The notes: generated by a model from the sequence alone, not told the origin. A DNA stretch of 64,000 nt from Chachezhania antarctica (GCF_003646465.1 NZ_QZEX01000002.1:576472-640471), one strand, 5' to 3'. Counted from the first letter of the stretch, positions 18,109-26,908 are shown. Made by a program: numbers and translations.

Positions 18109-18534
18109 ATGACCAAGCGCCCACCAAAAACCCCCGCCCTCAACGACCGTCCCGTGAAGCCCGCGCTGTGGCGCGGCTGGCGGCGGAAGTGCCCCAACTG
18201 CGGAAAGGGCGCTCTCTTCAAGGGCTATCTTGCGGTGCACGCGCAATGCCCTGTCTGCCGCGAGGATTTCACCCCGCAGCGCGCCGATGACGGGCCCGCT
18301 TACCTGACGATCCTGATCGTGGGCCACCTGCTGGCGCCGCTCCTCTACTCGGTTTTCGTTGCGTACCGACCGGAACCGCTGGTCTTTTTCACCATCTTTG
18401 CTGTTGGCGCTGTTGCCCTGTCGCTTTACCTTTTGCCCCGACTGAAGGGGTTGATCATCGCCCTCCAATGGGCCCGGCGCCTGCACGGGTTCGGAAAAAG
18501 CGATGACGCCCGTACGGATGGGGAGGCGACATGA
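18109..18534 (+). CDS. DUF983 zinc-ribbon membrane protein
   Basis: A 141-residue protein with two CxxC knuckles (Cys28/Cys31 in CPNCGKG, Cys47/Cys50 in CPVC) forming a zinc ribbon, followed by two membrane spans at about residues 62-83 and 88-108. This is the DUF983 family, common in alphaproteobacteria, function not established. The frame is open upstream to 17413, but that part is antisense to the EF-hand gene; ATG at 18109 gives the family length. The stop overlaps the next start (ATGATG), so it is coupled with the NUDIX gene. Confidence 0.85.
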   Translation: MTKRPPKTPALNDRPVKPALWRGWRRKCPNCGKGALFKGYLAVHAQCPVCREDFTPQRADDGPAYLTILIVGHLLAPLLYSVFVAYRPEPLVFFTIFAVGAVALSLYLLPRLKGLIIALQWARRLHGFGKSDDARTDGEAT

Positions 18535-19277
18535 TGGCCGATGCAATAGACAAGAGCGCGGTACGGAACGCGGCCACCGTGATCGTGGTGCGCGACCGCG
18601 ACACGACGCCGGCCATCCTGATGGGCCAGCGCGGTTCCAAGGCGGCGTTCATGCCGAACAAGTTCGTCTTCCCGGGCGGCGCAGTGGATGCCGCCGACGC
18701 CGACATCACGCTGGCAGCCCCCCTGCCCGACCCCTGCCTGTCACGGGTCAGCGAGGACGCGACACCAGACCTTGCCCACGCGCTTGCCGCCGCCGCGGTG
18801 CGCGAGCTGTGGGAGGAAACCGGCCTGATCCTGGGCGAAAAGGCCGACTGGACCGGCGCCGTGCCCGACGACTGGTCCCGCTACGCCGCAACCGGCCACG
18901 TGCCTACCGCCAGCGCCCTGCAGTTCGTCTTTCGCGCCATCACCCCCCCGGGCCGCCCGCGCCGCTTCGATGCGCGGTTCTTCCTTGTGGATGCCGATGA
19001 CGTGCAGACCGATCTCGACGATTTCACCCATGCCGAGGACGAGCTTTCGCACCTCCAGTGGATCCCGCTGAGCAAGGCACGCAGCTTCGATCTGCCCTTC
19101 ATCACCGAAGTCGTCCTGGCCGAGGTCGAGGCCCGCGTCACCGACAAGGCCCCGCCCGCCTCGGTCCCGTTCTTCAAGAACAACGAGGAGGCGAACCTGT
19201 TCCTGCGTATCTACGGCAGGGAACAGGCGATGGAAGAGGGCCCTCGCCCCGCTGCCGCCGACCGCCCGACGGTCTGA
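18531..19277 (+). CDS. NUDIX hydrolase
   Basis: A 248-residue protein with the core of the Nudix box, RELWEETGL, at about residues 91-99; the usual upstream Gly is replaced (AAAAVRELWEE). The first part (VIVVRDRDTTPAILMGQRG followed by FVFPGGAVD) fits the start of a Nudix fold, and the length and insertions match the NUDT7/NUDT19-like (CoA-pyrophosphatase-related) group; the substrate is inferred only to class. ATG at 18531 overlaps the DUF983 stop, and a second ATG follows immediately. The stem-loop repeat at 19337-19401 begins 60 bp beyond its stop. Confidence 0.85.
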   Translation: MMADAIDKSAVRNAATVIVVRDRDTTPAILMGQRGSKAAFMPNKFVFPGGAVDAADADITLAAPLPDPCLSRVSEDATPDLAHALAAAAVRELWEETGLILGEKADWTGAVPDDWSRYAATGHVPTASALQFVFRAITPPGRPRRFDARFFLVDADDVQTDLDDFTHAEDELSHLQWIPLSKARSFDLPFITEVVLAEVEARVTDKAPPASVPFFKNNEEANLFLRIYGREQAMEEGPRPAAADRPTV

Positions 19278-19336
19278 ACCGGGCTGGCCAGCACGAACGC
19301 CGCGTATGTGCGTGGAGACGCGGTCCCCACACCCCT

Positions 19337-19401
19337 GAGGTATTTAGAGACCAAAGACGTAAAGGTGCCGTCCCATGACTTCTTTGGTCCACAAATACCT
19401 C
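19337..19401 (+). repeat. Stem-loop repeat element, copy 1 of 3
   Basis: The 5' arm 19337-19357 (GAGGTATTTAGAGACCAAAGA) pairs with the 3' arm 19381-19401 with three mismatches in 21 positions, around a 23-nt loop. Flanks CCCCACACCCCT upstream and CGCCGGAGGCAGAC downstream recur in copy 2. It sits 60 bp beyond the NUDIX stop, between convergent genes. There is no T-run after the stem, so it is not a textbook intrinsic terminator. Confidence 0.8.
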
Positions 19402-19444
19402 CGCCGGAGGCAGACCAACGTCGCCGCATTCCCACTGTATGGAT

Positions 19445-20350
19445 CTACTGGATCGACAGGATCAGGATCAGGATCGACAGGCCCAGGAGCGCTATCCCGG
19501 CCATTTCACGCGCGCTGATCTTTTCGCGGAAGAACAGCACCGATGCAATCAGGCTGAAGACCAGCTCCACCTGCCCCACCGCCTTCACGTAGGCCGCCGT
19601 CTGCAAGGTGAAGGCCAGGAACCAGCAGAACGAGCCTGCCACGCTGGTCAGCCCGATCCAGACGGCCGAGCTGCGCGCCTCCCACACTGCGCGGAGTTGT
19701 GTCCGGTCGCGCCAGAAGATCCACAGCGCCATGCCGATCATCTGGGATGTCGTCACCGCCGTCAGCGTCATGGCCGCGCGCAGCACCGCGCTGGGGTCGT
19801 CGATCTGCATTGCGGCACCGCGATAGCCCACGGCCGAGACCGCGAAGAGGAACCCGGCCCCCAGGCCCAGCCCGGAGGCGCGGTTGGTCAGGTTCTGCCA
19901 CAGGCTGCCTGTCCCTTCAGGCGGGCGCGACAGCAGGAAGATCGCTCCGACACTCAGCAGGATCGCCACGAACCCGCCCCAGCTGATGCGGTCGCCCAGC
20001 AGGACGAACCCCACCATCGCGGCCTGCATCACCTCGGAATTCTTGAAGGTCATGCCGACGGCGAAATTGCGGCTCTTGAACAAAAGCACCACGAAGACCG
20101 TGGCGAGGATCTGCGCCGCCCCGCCCGACAGGGCAAAGGCCCAGAAGCTAAGGTTCAGATGCGGCACCGCGTGGCCCGTCAGCACGAACCAGCCCGTCAG
20201 CAGCACCAGCAGGAACGGCGCCGAATAGGCGAAACGCGCGAAGGTGGCCCCTTCGGCGGACAGCCGCGCCGTGCTCAGCCATTTCTGCAGCATGAAGCGC
20301 AGGGTCTGAAACAGGGCCGCGGCGATGGAAACGGGGATCCAGAGAGACAT
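19445..20350 (-). CDS. DMT-superfamily (EamA-type) transporter
   Basis: A 301-residue inner-membrane protein with about ten hydrophobic segments arranged as two EamA repeats (for example WAFALSGGAAQILATVFVVLLF and AMTLTAVTTSQMIGMALWIFW). Such drug/metabolite transporters export small metabolites or amino acids; the substrate is unknown. It is the downstream partner of the fatty-acid desaturase gene, which ends 21 bp ahead on the same strand, so the two may be co-transcribed. AGAGGCGCC precedes the ATG. Its stop faces the stem-loop repeat that follows the NUDIX gene. Confidence 0.85.
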   Translation of the reverse strand: MSLWIPVSIAAALFQTLRFMLQKWLSTARLSAEGATFARFAYSAPFLLVLLTGWFVLTGHAVPHLNLSFWAFALSGGAAQILATVFVVLLFKSRNFAVGMTFKNSEVMQAAMVGFVLLGDRISWGGFVAILLSVGAIFLLSRPPEGTGSLWQNLTNRASGLGLGAGFLFAVSAVGYRGAAMQIDDPSAVLRAAMTLTAVTTSQMIGMALWIFWRDRTQLRAVWEARSSAVWIGLTSVAGSFCWFLAFTLQTAAYVKAVGQVELVFSLIASVLFFREKISAREMAGIALLGLSILILILSIQ

Positions 20351-20371
20351 GGCGCCTCTCTTGCGCCCTAA

Positions 20372-21409
20372 TTACTCCTTCCGCCAGAGCGGATGCGGCA
20401 CCGGATCCTTCGCGCGGAACAGGTGACGCAGGATCACCTGACCGTAGGAGCGGTAGACATAGCCTTCGTTCGCGGCCTGGTAGCGCGCGCGGCCCCGGCG
20501 GTAGAGCTCGGGCAGCCGATACCACGGCACCTTCGGGTGCATGTGATGGACCACGTGGAGATTGTTGTAGAGGAACAGCCACGCAAGCGGCCCGCCATCT
20601 TCGACAATTGCCGTCCGCGCGCGGTTTTTCTCGTGCGCGCGGTGTTCCAGGAAGGTGCGGATCTTGATCAGCCCCAGCCCCCCGCACACCGCCAGCCCGT
20701 AGGCCCAGAACGGCATCGGAGACACGGCCACCAGGGCCAGCACCACGATCACGCCCGGGATGTGCAGCGCCCAGGCGATCTGCACCGCGCGGTTCCCCTG
20801 CCGGATCAGGCGCCATTCGTCGCGCATGAACGACACCTGCCCGATCCACGGCCCCAGCACCACGCGCCCCAGAAGCGTGTTGTTCAGGCGCAGGATCGCC
20901 TTCTTCCAGCGCGGCAGCGCCGCCCACACCGCGGGGTCGAGGTAGTTGCTTTCCGGGTCGTCGTAGGGATCGGTCAGCGACGGGTCGCTGTGATGAGCCA
21001 GATGCGTCTCCTTGAACCGCCGGTACGGGACCGTCAGCGACAGGCACGGGCTGACCAGAAGTTCGTTGATCCACGCCGTGCGGAACGGATGGCCGTGCAG
21101 CGCCTCGTGCGACAGAGAGGAATGGAAGCCGGTCGCGAGGGCCGCGGTCAGAACGGCGAGAGCAGGCGCCACCGGCCACAGAACCCAAAGCGCCACGGCC
21201 CACACGCCATAGCATGCGACCATCAGGCCAAGGGTCGCCCATTCCACCCGAATGCCGCTGAATAGTCCGCGAAACTCGAACGGCGCGGCGTGAAGGTCGA
21301 TGCCCATGGGAGGAGCCGCGGCCTGGGCCAGGGCTGGCTGTACAAGATTGGACGAACGGGGATCTTCCCCGGACAACACAACAGGTCCTGAAACGTCTGG
21401 CGACGCCAT
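20372..21409 (-). CDS. Membrane fatty acid desaturase
   Basis: A 345-residue di-iron membrane desaturase with the three His clusters: HEALHGH (His101-His107), HLAHH (136-140) and HVVHH (285-289). Hydrophobic segments at about 60-95 and 215-250 anchor it in the inner membrane. The family introduces double bonds into acyl chains using oxygen and an electron carrier, or modifies carotenoids or other lipids; the substrate is not determined by the sequence. GGAG lies 5 bp ahead of the ATG at 21409, so I prefer this over the start 39 bp upstream. It is divergent from an XRE regulator, which may control it. Confidence 0.85.
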   Translation of the reverse strand: MASPDVSGPVVLSGEDPRSSNLVQPALAQAAAPPMGIDLHAAPFEFRGLFSGIRVEWATLGLMVACYGVWAVALWVLWPVAPALAVLTAALATGFHSSLSHEALHGHPFRTAWINELLVSPCLSLTVPYRRFKETHLAHHSDPSLTDPYDDPESNYLDPAVWAALPRWKKAILRLNNTLLGRVVLGPWIGQVSFMRDEWRLIRQGNRAVQIAWALHIPGVIVVLALVAVSPMPFWAYGLAVCGGLGLIKIRTFLEHRAHEKNRARTAIVEDGGPLAWLFLYNNLHVVHHMHPKVPWYRLPELYRRGRARYQAANEGYVYRSYGQVILRHLFRAKDPVPHPLWRKE

Positions 21410-21507
21410 GAATGCTCCGTTCTTCTGAAATTCTGGATCTATGCCCATGGACAGAACACAGTCACAAAACCGTGACCATTCCGTAAATGGTGCACATTTC
21501 CGGCGTT

Positions 21508-21525
21508 TGATGACTTATATCATCA
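21508..21525. promoter_or_regulatory. Dyad immediately upstream of the XRE regulator start
   Basis: TGATGA (21508-21513) and TCATCA (21520-21525) are perfect 6-bp inverted arms around CTTATA, ending 4 bp before the ATG of the XRE gene. An imperfect AAATG/CATTT dyad lies about 10 bp upstream. The position suits an autoregulatory operator that overlaps the translation initiation region. Confidence 0.4.
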
Positions 21526-21529
21526 ATTG

Positions 21530-22414
21530 ATGGAAAATATCGACAAACGTCTCCGCGCAGAGCAGTTCCGTGACCGAATGGCCCGCGCATTACGCGAAAC
21601 GGGCCTGAGCCAGAGCGCGCTGGCCCGGGCCGCCGGGGTCGACAGGTCGACCATTTCGCAGCTGCTGGCGCCGGAGACCGCGCGAATGCCCAACGCGCAG
21701 GTCGTGGCCGCCTGCGCCACGGCGCTTGGCGTATCCTCCGACTGGCTCCTGTCCCTGTCCGACCGGCCCGAAAGTGCCGCCCAGCTTCTGGCCGCCTCGA
21801 TGAGCCTCACCGAAGCCCCCCGCGCACTGGTCGATGAACGCATCTTCGCCTGGCACCGCGAGGCCGAGGGCTACAAGATCCGCCATGTGCCTGCGGCCCT
21901 GCCCGACATGCTGAAGACACGCGCCCTGATCGAATGGGAATACGCCCCCCATCTGGGCCGTACCGCCAATCAGGCGATCGGCGCCTCGCAAGACCGGCTC
22001 GACTGGATGCGGCAGGCCAATTCCGACTACGAGATCGCGCTGCCGATCTACGAGATCGACACCTTCGCCCGCGCCGAAGGCTATTATTTCGGCCTCAGCG
22101 AGGAGATACGGCTGGAACAGCTCGACCGGCTGGAGCTTCTGGCGACACAGCTCTACCCGCGCCTCAGGCTCAGTCTCTTCGATGCGCGCAAGCTCTATTC
22201 CTCGCCCATCACGCTGTTCGGACCGCTGCTTGCCGTGATCTATATCGGCAGCCACTACCTGGCCTTCCGCGACCGCGAACGGGTCGAGATCTTCACCGCC
22301 CATTTCGACCGGCTGGTGCGCGAAGCATCCTACGGCGCGCGGGATGTGCCGCGCTACATCCGCGGTCTGCGCGCACAGATCACGGGGCTGAACCTGCCGA
22401 TGCGGTCGAAATAG
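21530..22414 (+). CDS. XRE-family transcriptional regulator
   Basis: A 294-residue DNA-binding protein. An N-terminal XRE helix-turn-helix (about residues 15-72; LSQSALARAAGVDRSTISQLL and TALGVSSDWLLSLSD) is followed by about 220 residues of mixed character with aromatic-rich motifs (DYEIALPIYEIDTFARAEGYYFG) that I cannot assign to a known ligand-binding family. The TTG just before this ATG could also serve as start. It is divergent from the desaturase/DMT pair, so control of those genes is a reasonable inference, supported by the dyad at 21508-21525. Confidence 0.85.
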   Translation: MENIDKRLRAEQFRDRMARALRETGLSQSALARAAGVDRSTISQLLAPETARMPNAQVVAACATALGVSSDWLLSLSDRPESAAQLLAASMSLTEAPRALVDERIFAWHREAEGYKIRHVPAALPDMLKTRALIEWEYAPHLGRTANQAIGASQDRLDWMRQANSDYEIALPIYEIDTFARAEGYYFGLSEEIRLEQLDRLELLATQLYPRLRLSLFDARKLYSSPITLFGPLLAVIYIGSHYLAFRDRERVEIFTAHFDRLVREASYGARDVPRYIRGLRAQITGLNLPMRSK

Positions 22415-22676
22415 CCAAGTTCCCGGTCGCGGGCGCCACGGTCCGCTTCCAACCCCTTGATTTCTGGTCGGTCTCTTGCGCAAGGCGGAACCATCCTTCT
22501 GACCTGACAGGGCAAAACGCGGCCGGGACAGATTTTCTTGCCGGCGACCGTTTTCCTGACGCGATGGCCCCCGCGCATTAGTCACTTGGAAAGTCTTGTG
22601 TGGCATTCGGGGCCTGCTGCGGGTCTCCGCCTCCGCAGCACCGGTGCCAACGGCGGAGCATGTGGGGCCTCAGCAT

Positions 22677-24440
22677 ATGTTCTCGCTTTCGATTTCGCGC
22701 AAACTCCTGCTTCTCAACCTCCTCGCCGGGGTCGTTCTGTCAGGGGTGATCGGGTTCGAAGTCCATGAAATGCGGACATCTATCTATGATGCCCGCCAGG
22801 ACATGATCCGAAATCAAACCGAAGCCGCCATGACCATCGCCCGGGGCTTCGCCGCCAGGGCGGAGGCCGGCGAAATGAGCGTGGAGGAAGCTCAGAACCG
22901 CGCACGCGAGGCGATCCGCTCCATCCGCTACGGCAACAATGATTACATTTTCGTCTATTCGATGGATGGCATCGCCCAGCTTGCCACCGCTGAAGACGGC
23001 AGTCCCCTGTCATACTGGGATCTGGAAGACGTCGATGGCATCAAGGTCATCCAGGAGCTGTCGGCGCTGGCCGGGGCCGGCGGTGGATTTCTGAGTTACT
23101 CATGGCCGCGGGATGGCGGCGAAGATCCCCTGCCCAAGCTCAGCTTCGCCGATCACATGCAGGAATGGGACTGGTTCATCGGAACCGGTGTCTACATAGA
23201 CGACCTGGCAAGCATCATCCGGGCGAATACCACCGCTGCCGTCATGGTGCTCATTGTCGCGCTCGCCGTCCTGGTCGGCTGTGGTTTCCTTCTTGCCCGC
23301 AGCATTACGCGCCCGCTCAGGTCACTGGCGGAATCGATCCGCCAGATCCGCAAGGGCGCCGTGGACGACCCGATCGGCACCTGCGACCGCATCGACGAAA
23401 TCGGCGACATTGCCAAACAGACGGATGCACTGCGGGTGGGCCTTGTGGAAAAGCGTGAACTGGAAGCACAGAATACAAGGCGCGAGGCCGAACAGCAGCA
23501 CGTCGTGACGCTGCTGGCCGGAGGTCTGAAAAAACTGTCCAAAGGCCGCCTGGATTGCGAGATCGACGAAGAGTTCACCGGGAAGTACGAACAGCTGCGT
23601 TCGGATTTCAACGAAACCGTCCAGATCCTCGCCGGCCTGATCCGCGCCATCAGCCTGTCCGCCAGCGATATCCGCAGCGCCGTGAGCGGGATCAGCAGCT
23701 CATCGACCGACCTGTCCCGCCGCACCGAAAGCGCAGCCGCCACGCTGGAAAAAACCGCGGCGTCGCTCAGCGAGATCACGCAGTCGGTTGCCGCGTCGGC
23801 ACAAGGCGCGTCGCGCGCGGACAGCCTGGGCAAGACCGCCCGCGAACAGGCCGAAACCACCGAGAAGATCGTCGACGAAACCGTCACGGCGATGGGCGAG
23901 ATCGAAAATTCCTCGCAGCAGATTTCCCGGATCATCGACGAGATCGAAGACATCGCCTTCCAGACCAACCTGCTTGCGCTGAATGCCGGGGTCGAGGCCG
24001 CACGCGCCGGCGAGGCCGGATCGGGCTTTGCCGTGGTGGCCTCCGAGGTGCGGGCGCTGGCGCAGCGGTCCTCGGAATCCGCACGCGAAATCAGCGCGCT
24101 GATCTCGGAATCGGGCAAGCATGTGAACCAGGGCGTGGAACTGGTCCATCGCGCGGGCGATGCACTGGCAGAGATCGTGCGCTCGGTCTCTACCATCACC
24201 GACCATGTCAGCAGCATCGCGCTGTCAGCGGAAGAACAGTCGACCGGCCTGCAGGAGATCGACGTCTCGATCTCCCGGCTCGACCAGGTGACGCAGGAAA
24301 ACACCGCGATGTTCGAGGAAACGACCGCGGCAACCAACGCGCTCGACGCCGAAGCCGGCCGGCTGGTCAGCCAGATCGCCCGCTTCCAGAACGCCGGCGA
24401 TTCGGACGAAGCGGCAGACGATAACCGGACGGCTGCCTGA
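22677..24440 (+). CDS. Methyl-accepting chemotaxis protein with single Cache sensor
   Basis: A 587-residue chemoreceptor. TM1 (about residues 10-26) leads into a periplasmic sCache_2-type domain (RYGNNDYIFVYSMDG, then WDWFIGTGVYIDD), TM2 (about 187-208), HAMP (SITRPLRSLAESIRQI), a second HAMP-like segment (LKKLSKGRLDCEIDEEF) and the MA signalling hairpin, whose tip reads EDIAFQTNLLALNAGVEAARAGE. No CheR-docking pentapeptide is at the C-terminus. An upstream in-frame start would add 27 residues without a signal-like N-terminus, so 22677 is preferred. It stands alone, with no che genes nearby. The ligand is probably a small organic acid, by family only. Confidence 0.9.
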   Translation: MFSLSISRKLLLLNLLAGVVLSGVIGFEVHEMRTSIYDARQDMIRNQTEAAMTIARGFAARAEAGEMSVEEAQNRAREAIRSIRYGNNDYIFVYSMDGIAQLATAEDGSPLSYWDLEDVDGIKVIQELSALAGAGGGFLSYSWPRDGGEDPLPKLSFADHMQEWDWFIGTGVYIDDLASIIRANTTAAVMVLIVALAVLVGCGFLLARSITRPLRSLAESIRQIRKGAVDDPIGTCDRIDEIGDIAKQTDALRVGLVEKRELEAQNTRREAEQQHVVTLLAGGLKKLSKGRLDCEIDEEFTGKYEQLRSDFNETVQILAGLIRAISLSASDIRSAVSGISSSSTDLSRRTESAAATLEKTAASLSEITQSVAASAQGASRADSLGKTAREQAETTEKIVDETVTAMGEIENSSQQISRIIDEIEDIAFQTNLLALNAGVEAARAGEAGSGFAVVASEVRALAQRSSESAREISALISESGKHVNQGVELVHRAGDALAEIVRSVSTITDHVSSIALSAEEQSTGLQEIDVSISRLDQVTQENTAMFEETTAATNALDAEAGRLVSQIARFQNAGDSDEAADDNRTAA

Positions 24441-24535
24441 CACCGGCCTTGACACATGCCACGCGCTCCCGGGCGCGTGGCCGCCCGCTTCGGCGCCCCA
24501 CGGGGCAAGCTCATGCAGGCCCCCGAGGATGTTGA

Positions 24536-24550
24536 GAACATACCGGGAAC
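24536..24550 (+). promoter_or_regulatory. LexA (SOS) box, GAAC-N7-GAAC
   Basis: GAAC at 24536-24539 and GAAC at 24547-24550 are separated by exactly 7 nt (ATACCGG), the direct-repeat LexA site of alphaproteobacteria (GTTC-N7-GTTC on the other strand). It ends 16 bp before the ATG of the ImuA-like gene, where repressor binding would block transcription. Confidence 0.7.
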
Positions 24551-24566
24551 GTGGCATCCTAATACC

Positions 24567-25262
24567 ATGGCGACTCATCTCCTTTCCCACGGCACGGGCC
24601 GGCCGGCGGACACGCGGCCGGGGCTGTGTCTGGCGCCCGATGCCACGGACGATGCCCCGTTCCTGGCCGCAACCCGCATGCACGAGGCCTGCGGCCCCGC
24701 GCGGCGCAGCTTTGCGGTCTGGCTGGCAGGGCGGCTGACAGGGCCGGTGATCTGGATCCGGCCGACCTGGTCGGCGGATCGGCTGCACGCACCGGGCATC
24801 GCCGATTTCGCCGAACCCGCACGGTTCGTGTTCATCGCTCCGGGGCGGAAGGACGATCTGCTCTGGTGCGCGGAAGAAGCCCTGCGCACCGGCGCCGCGC
24901 CACTGGTCGTGGCCGACCTGCCCGAACCGCCCCCCCTGACCCCGGTCCGCCGCCTGCATCTGGCCGCGGCGGCGGGGGGCGAGGCATTGAGCGCCCTGCG
25001 CAAGGGCGCGCCCCGTTCGACCCCCCGGGCGATGCGCGGCGCGCCCGCCGATCTGCCGGGTCCGCTGGGGCTGCTGCTGTGTCCCGGAGAGGGCGGCGCG
25101 CAAGGAATCGAAACCCGCTGGCACATGGCACCCGCCCATACCGATGCGCTCTCCTGCACATGGACACTGGAACGCCGCCGCGCCCGCGCCCTGCCCCCCC
25201 GCCGCTGGACGGTACACCAGACCATGCCCGGCGAAAGTCCGGTCCTGCGGCCTTCAAACTGA
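24567..25262 (+). CDS. ImuA-like (RecA-fold) SOS mutagenesis protein
   Basis: A 231-residue protein resembling ImuA of the alphaproteobacterial imuA-imuB-dnaE2 mutasome: HEACGPARRSFAVWLAGRL, then GPVIWIRPTW, then RFVFIAPGRKDDLLWCAEEA with LRTGAAPLVVADL. As in ImuA, no Walker A P-loop is visible, so it is a RecA-fold protein probably without ATPase activity. The frame is open upstream to 24456, but the LexA box at 24536-24550 would then fall inside the gene, so ATG at 24567 is the better start. No imuB or dnaE2 lies within the window, so the gene is separated from its usual partners. Confidence 0.65.
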   Translation: MATHLLSHGTGRPADTRPGLCLAPDATDDAPFLAATRMHEACGPARRSFAVWLAGRLTGPVIWIRPTWSADRLHAPGIADFAEPARFVFIAPGRKDDLLWCAEEALRTGAAPLVVADLPEPPPLTPVRRLHLAAAAGGEALSALRKGAPRSTPRAMRGAPADLPGPLGLLLCPGEGGAQGIETRWHMAPAHTDALSCTWTLERRRARALPPRRWTVHQTMPGESPVLRPSN

Positions 25263-25313
25263 AGGCCTGCCATCGCGTTGCGGTCCGGGTAGGGACGCCG
25301 TCCCCACACCCCT

Positions 25314-25375
25314 GAGGTATTTGAAGACCAAAGAAGCAGGGCGCGTCCCCTGCTTCTTCTCTTCTCCAAATACTC
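25314..25375 (+). repeat. Stem-loop repeat element, copy 2 of 3
   Basis: The 5' arm 25314-25340 starts GAGGTATTTGAAGACCAAAG and pairs imperfectly with 25347-25375 around a loop of about 6 nt; this copy has the longest stem. The upstream flank GTCCCCACACCCCT is identical to copy 1, and the downstream CGCCGGATGCAGAC differs from it by one base. It starts 52 bp beyond the ImuA-like stop, in the same orientation, between convergent genes. Confidence 0.8.
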
Positions 25376-25438
25376 CCGCCGGATGCAGACCGACAGGGCC
25401 GCGCCTGCAACGTCCAGAAACCGGGCGCTGCCCCGGAA

Positions 25439-25471
25439 CGAAAAAAGCGCCGCCGGAGCCGGCAGCGCTTC
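25439..25471 (-). terminator. Intrinsic terminator of acpP
   Basis: Read on the minus strand, AAGCGCTGCCGG and CCGGCGGCGCTT form a GC-rich stem around a 3-nt loop and run straight into TTTTTCG. It lies about 40 bp beyond the acpP stop. Confidence 0.8.
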
Positions 25472-25508
25472 ACATCGGTTCTGTCTGTCCCGGCGGGCCG
25501 GGGGACGC

Positions 25509-25742
25509 TTACGACGCTTCAGAGATGAACTTCACCGCGTCGCCGAAGGTCTGGATGGTTTCGGCTGCGTCGTCCGGGATCTCGATGCCGAACTCTTCTT
25601 CGAAAGCCATCACAAGTTCGACCGTGTCGAGGCTGTCGGCGCCCAGATCGTCGATGAACGAGGCGCTTTCCGTCACCTTGTCCTCTTCAACACCCAGATG
25701 CTCGACAACGATCTTTTTCACGCGCTCTGCGACGTCGCTCAT
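25509..25742 (-). CDS. acpP: Acyl carrier protein
   Basis: A 77-residue acidic protein with the DSL phosphopantetheine attachment motif ([11 protein letters not shown], Ser37). It carries growing acyl chains as thioesters in type II fatty acid synthesis. Length and sequence are canonical. It follows fabG and fabD on the same strand, the usual fabD-fabG-acpP order, but a 331-bp gap with its own promoter candidate lies upstream and a strong terminator downstream, so it is probably also expressed on its own at high level. GGAATG sits ahead of the start. Confidence 0.98.
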   Translation of the reverse strand: MSDVAERVKKIVVEHLGVEEDKVTESASFIDDLGADSLDTVELVMAFEEEFGIEIPDDAAETIQTFGDAVKFISEAS

Positions 25743-26073
25743 ATCATTCCCTCATTTCCGTTCCGGGCTCTTGCCCGATTACGCCCGTTCCCCCGGTTGC
25801 CCGGAGAAGACGTGGCCCTTGCCCCAAGACGGGCGGTTCCTTTGCCCAGTTGGGCCACACTGCGCGTAGAACATGTGCATGAAACAACACCAGTGCAACG
25901 GGCAACGCAAGGCAACCCGAAATTTCTGTGCGCCGCCTATAGCACAGTCGCAGGGGATGGCAAACGCTTTCGAACCGGCCGGAATGTGCGTGTTTTTCCT
26001 GCCGCAAGGCAGAAACCCGCACGCAGGTCCGACATGCCGCAAAGCATTGAAATTGCCTGTCTCCCGCGGCGCG
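25743..26073 (-). promoter_or_regulatory. 331-bp fabG-acpP intergenic region with acpP promoter candidate
   Basis: On the minus strand a TTGCCA -35 box (25958-25963) and a TATAGG -10 box (25936-25941) are 16 bp apart, predicting a transcript with a leader of roughly 185 nt before acpP. A large imperfect hairpin (about 25985-26022, with CCTGCC-GCAA-GGCAG at its tip) lies closer to the fabG end and may terminate or process the fabG transcript. No protein-coding frame of quality is seen. Confidence 0.45.
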
Positions 26074-26811
26074 TCACAGCATCGCCATGCCGCCGTTCAC
26101 GTGCAGCGTGGTGCCGGTGATATAGGCGGCCTCGGGGCTCGCAAGATAGAGCACGGCCGAGGCGATTTCCTCGGGCGTGCCCATGCGGCCGGTGGGCACC
26201 TGGGTCAGAATCGCGGACTTCTGGTCATCGGTCAGCTTCTCGGTCATCGCCGTGGTGATGAAGCCCGGCGCCACCGCGTTCACCGTGATTCCGCGGCTGG
26301 CGACCTCGTAGGCCAGCGATTTCGACATGCCCACCATGCCCGCCTTGGCGGCGGCATAATTGCCCTGTCCCGGATTGCCGGTCGCGCCCACGACGGACGA
26401 GATATTCACGATCCGCCCCCAGCGCGCCTTCATCATCCCGCGCAGCACGCCCTTGCAGAGCTTCATCGTCGCCGTCAGGTTGACGTCCAGCACCGACTGC
26501 CATTCGTCGTCCGACATCCGCATGAACAGGTTGTCGCGCGTGATCCCGGCATTGTTGACCAGCACATCGACCGAGCCCATCGCCTCGGCGGCCGCCTTGG
26601 GCAGCGCCGCCACGGCCTCCGGATCCGACAGGTTGCAGGGCAACACGAAGGCCCGCTCGCCCAGTTCGGCGGCCAGCGCCTCCAGCGGTTCGACCCGCGT
26701 ACCCGACAGGCCCACCGTGGCCCCGGCCCCGTGCAGCGCCGTTGCGATGGCGCCGCCTATTCCCCCGGACGCGCCCGTGATCAGCGCTGTCTTGCCCGTC
26801 AGATCGAACAT
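26074..26811 (-). CDS. fabG: 3-oxoacyl-[acyl-carrier-protein] reductase
   Basis: A 245-residue short-chain dehydrogenase, the canonical FabG length from this start. The NADPH-binding TGASGGIG motif is at residues 12-19, NNAG at 86-89, and the catalytic set is Ser139, Tyr152 and Lys156 (NYAAAKAG). It reduces beta-ketoacyl-ACP in the elongation cycle. In-frame starts lie upstream (up to 26853), but GGGAG six bases ahead of MFDLTGK fixes this one. It lies 97 bp downstream of fabD and upstream of acpP. Confidence 0.97.
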   Translation of the reverse strand: MFDLTGKTALITGASGGIGGAIATALHGAGATVGLSGTRVEPLEALAAELGERAFVLPCNLSDPEAVAALPKAAAEAMGSVDVLVNNAGITRDNLFMRMSDDEWQSVLDVNLTATMKLCKGVLRGMMKARWGRIVNISSVVGATGNPGQGNYAAAKAGMVGMSKSLAYEVASRGITVNAVAPGFITTAMTEKLTDDQKSAILTQVPTGRMGTPEEIASAVLYLASPEAAYITGTTLHVNGGMAML

Positions 26812-26908
26812 GTTCATCTCCCAATCGTGTCTCGTTTTGCGGGGGCCGGTCACAGCCGGTCCGCCCCGTCATGGCCCGCGACAGGTCGCAAGCCATCATG
26901 AATGTCGG

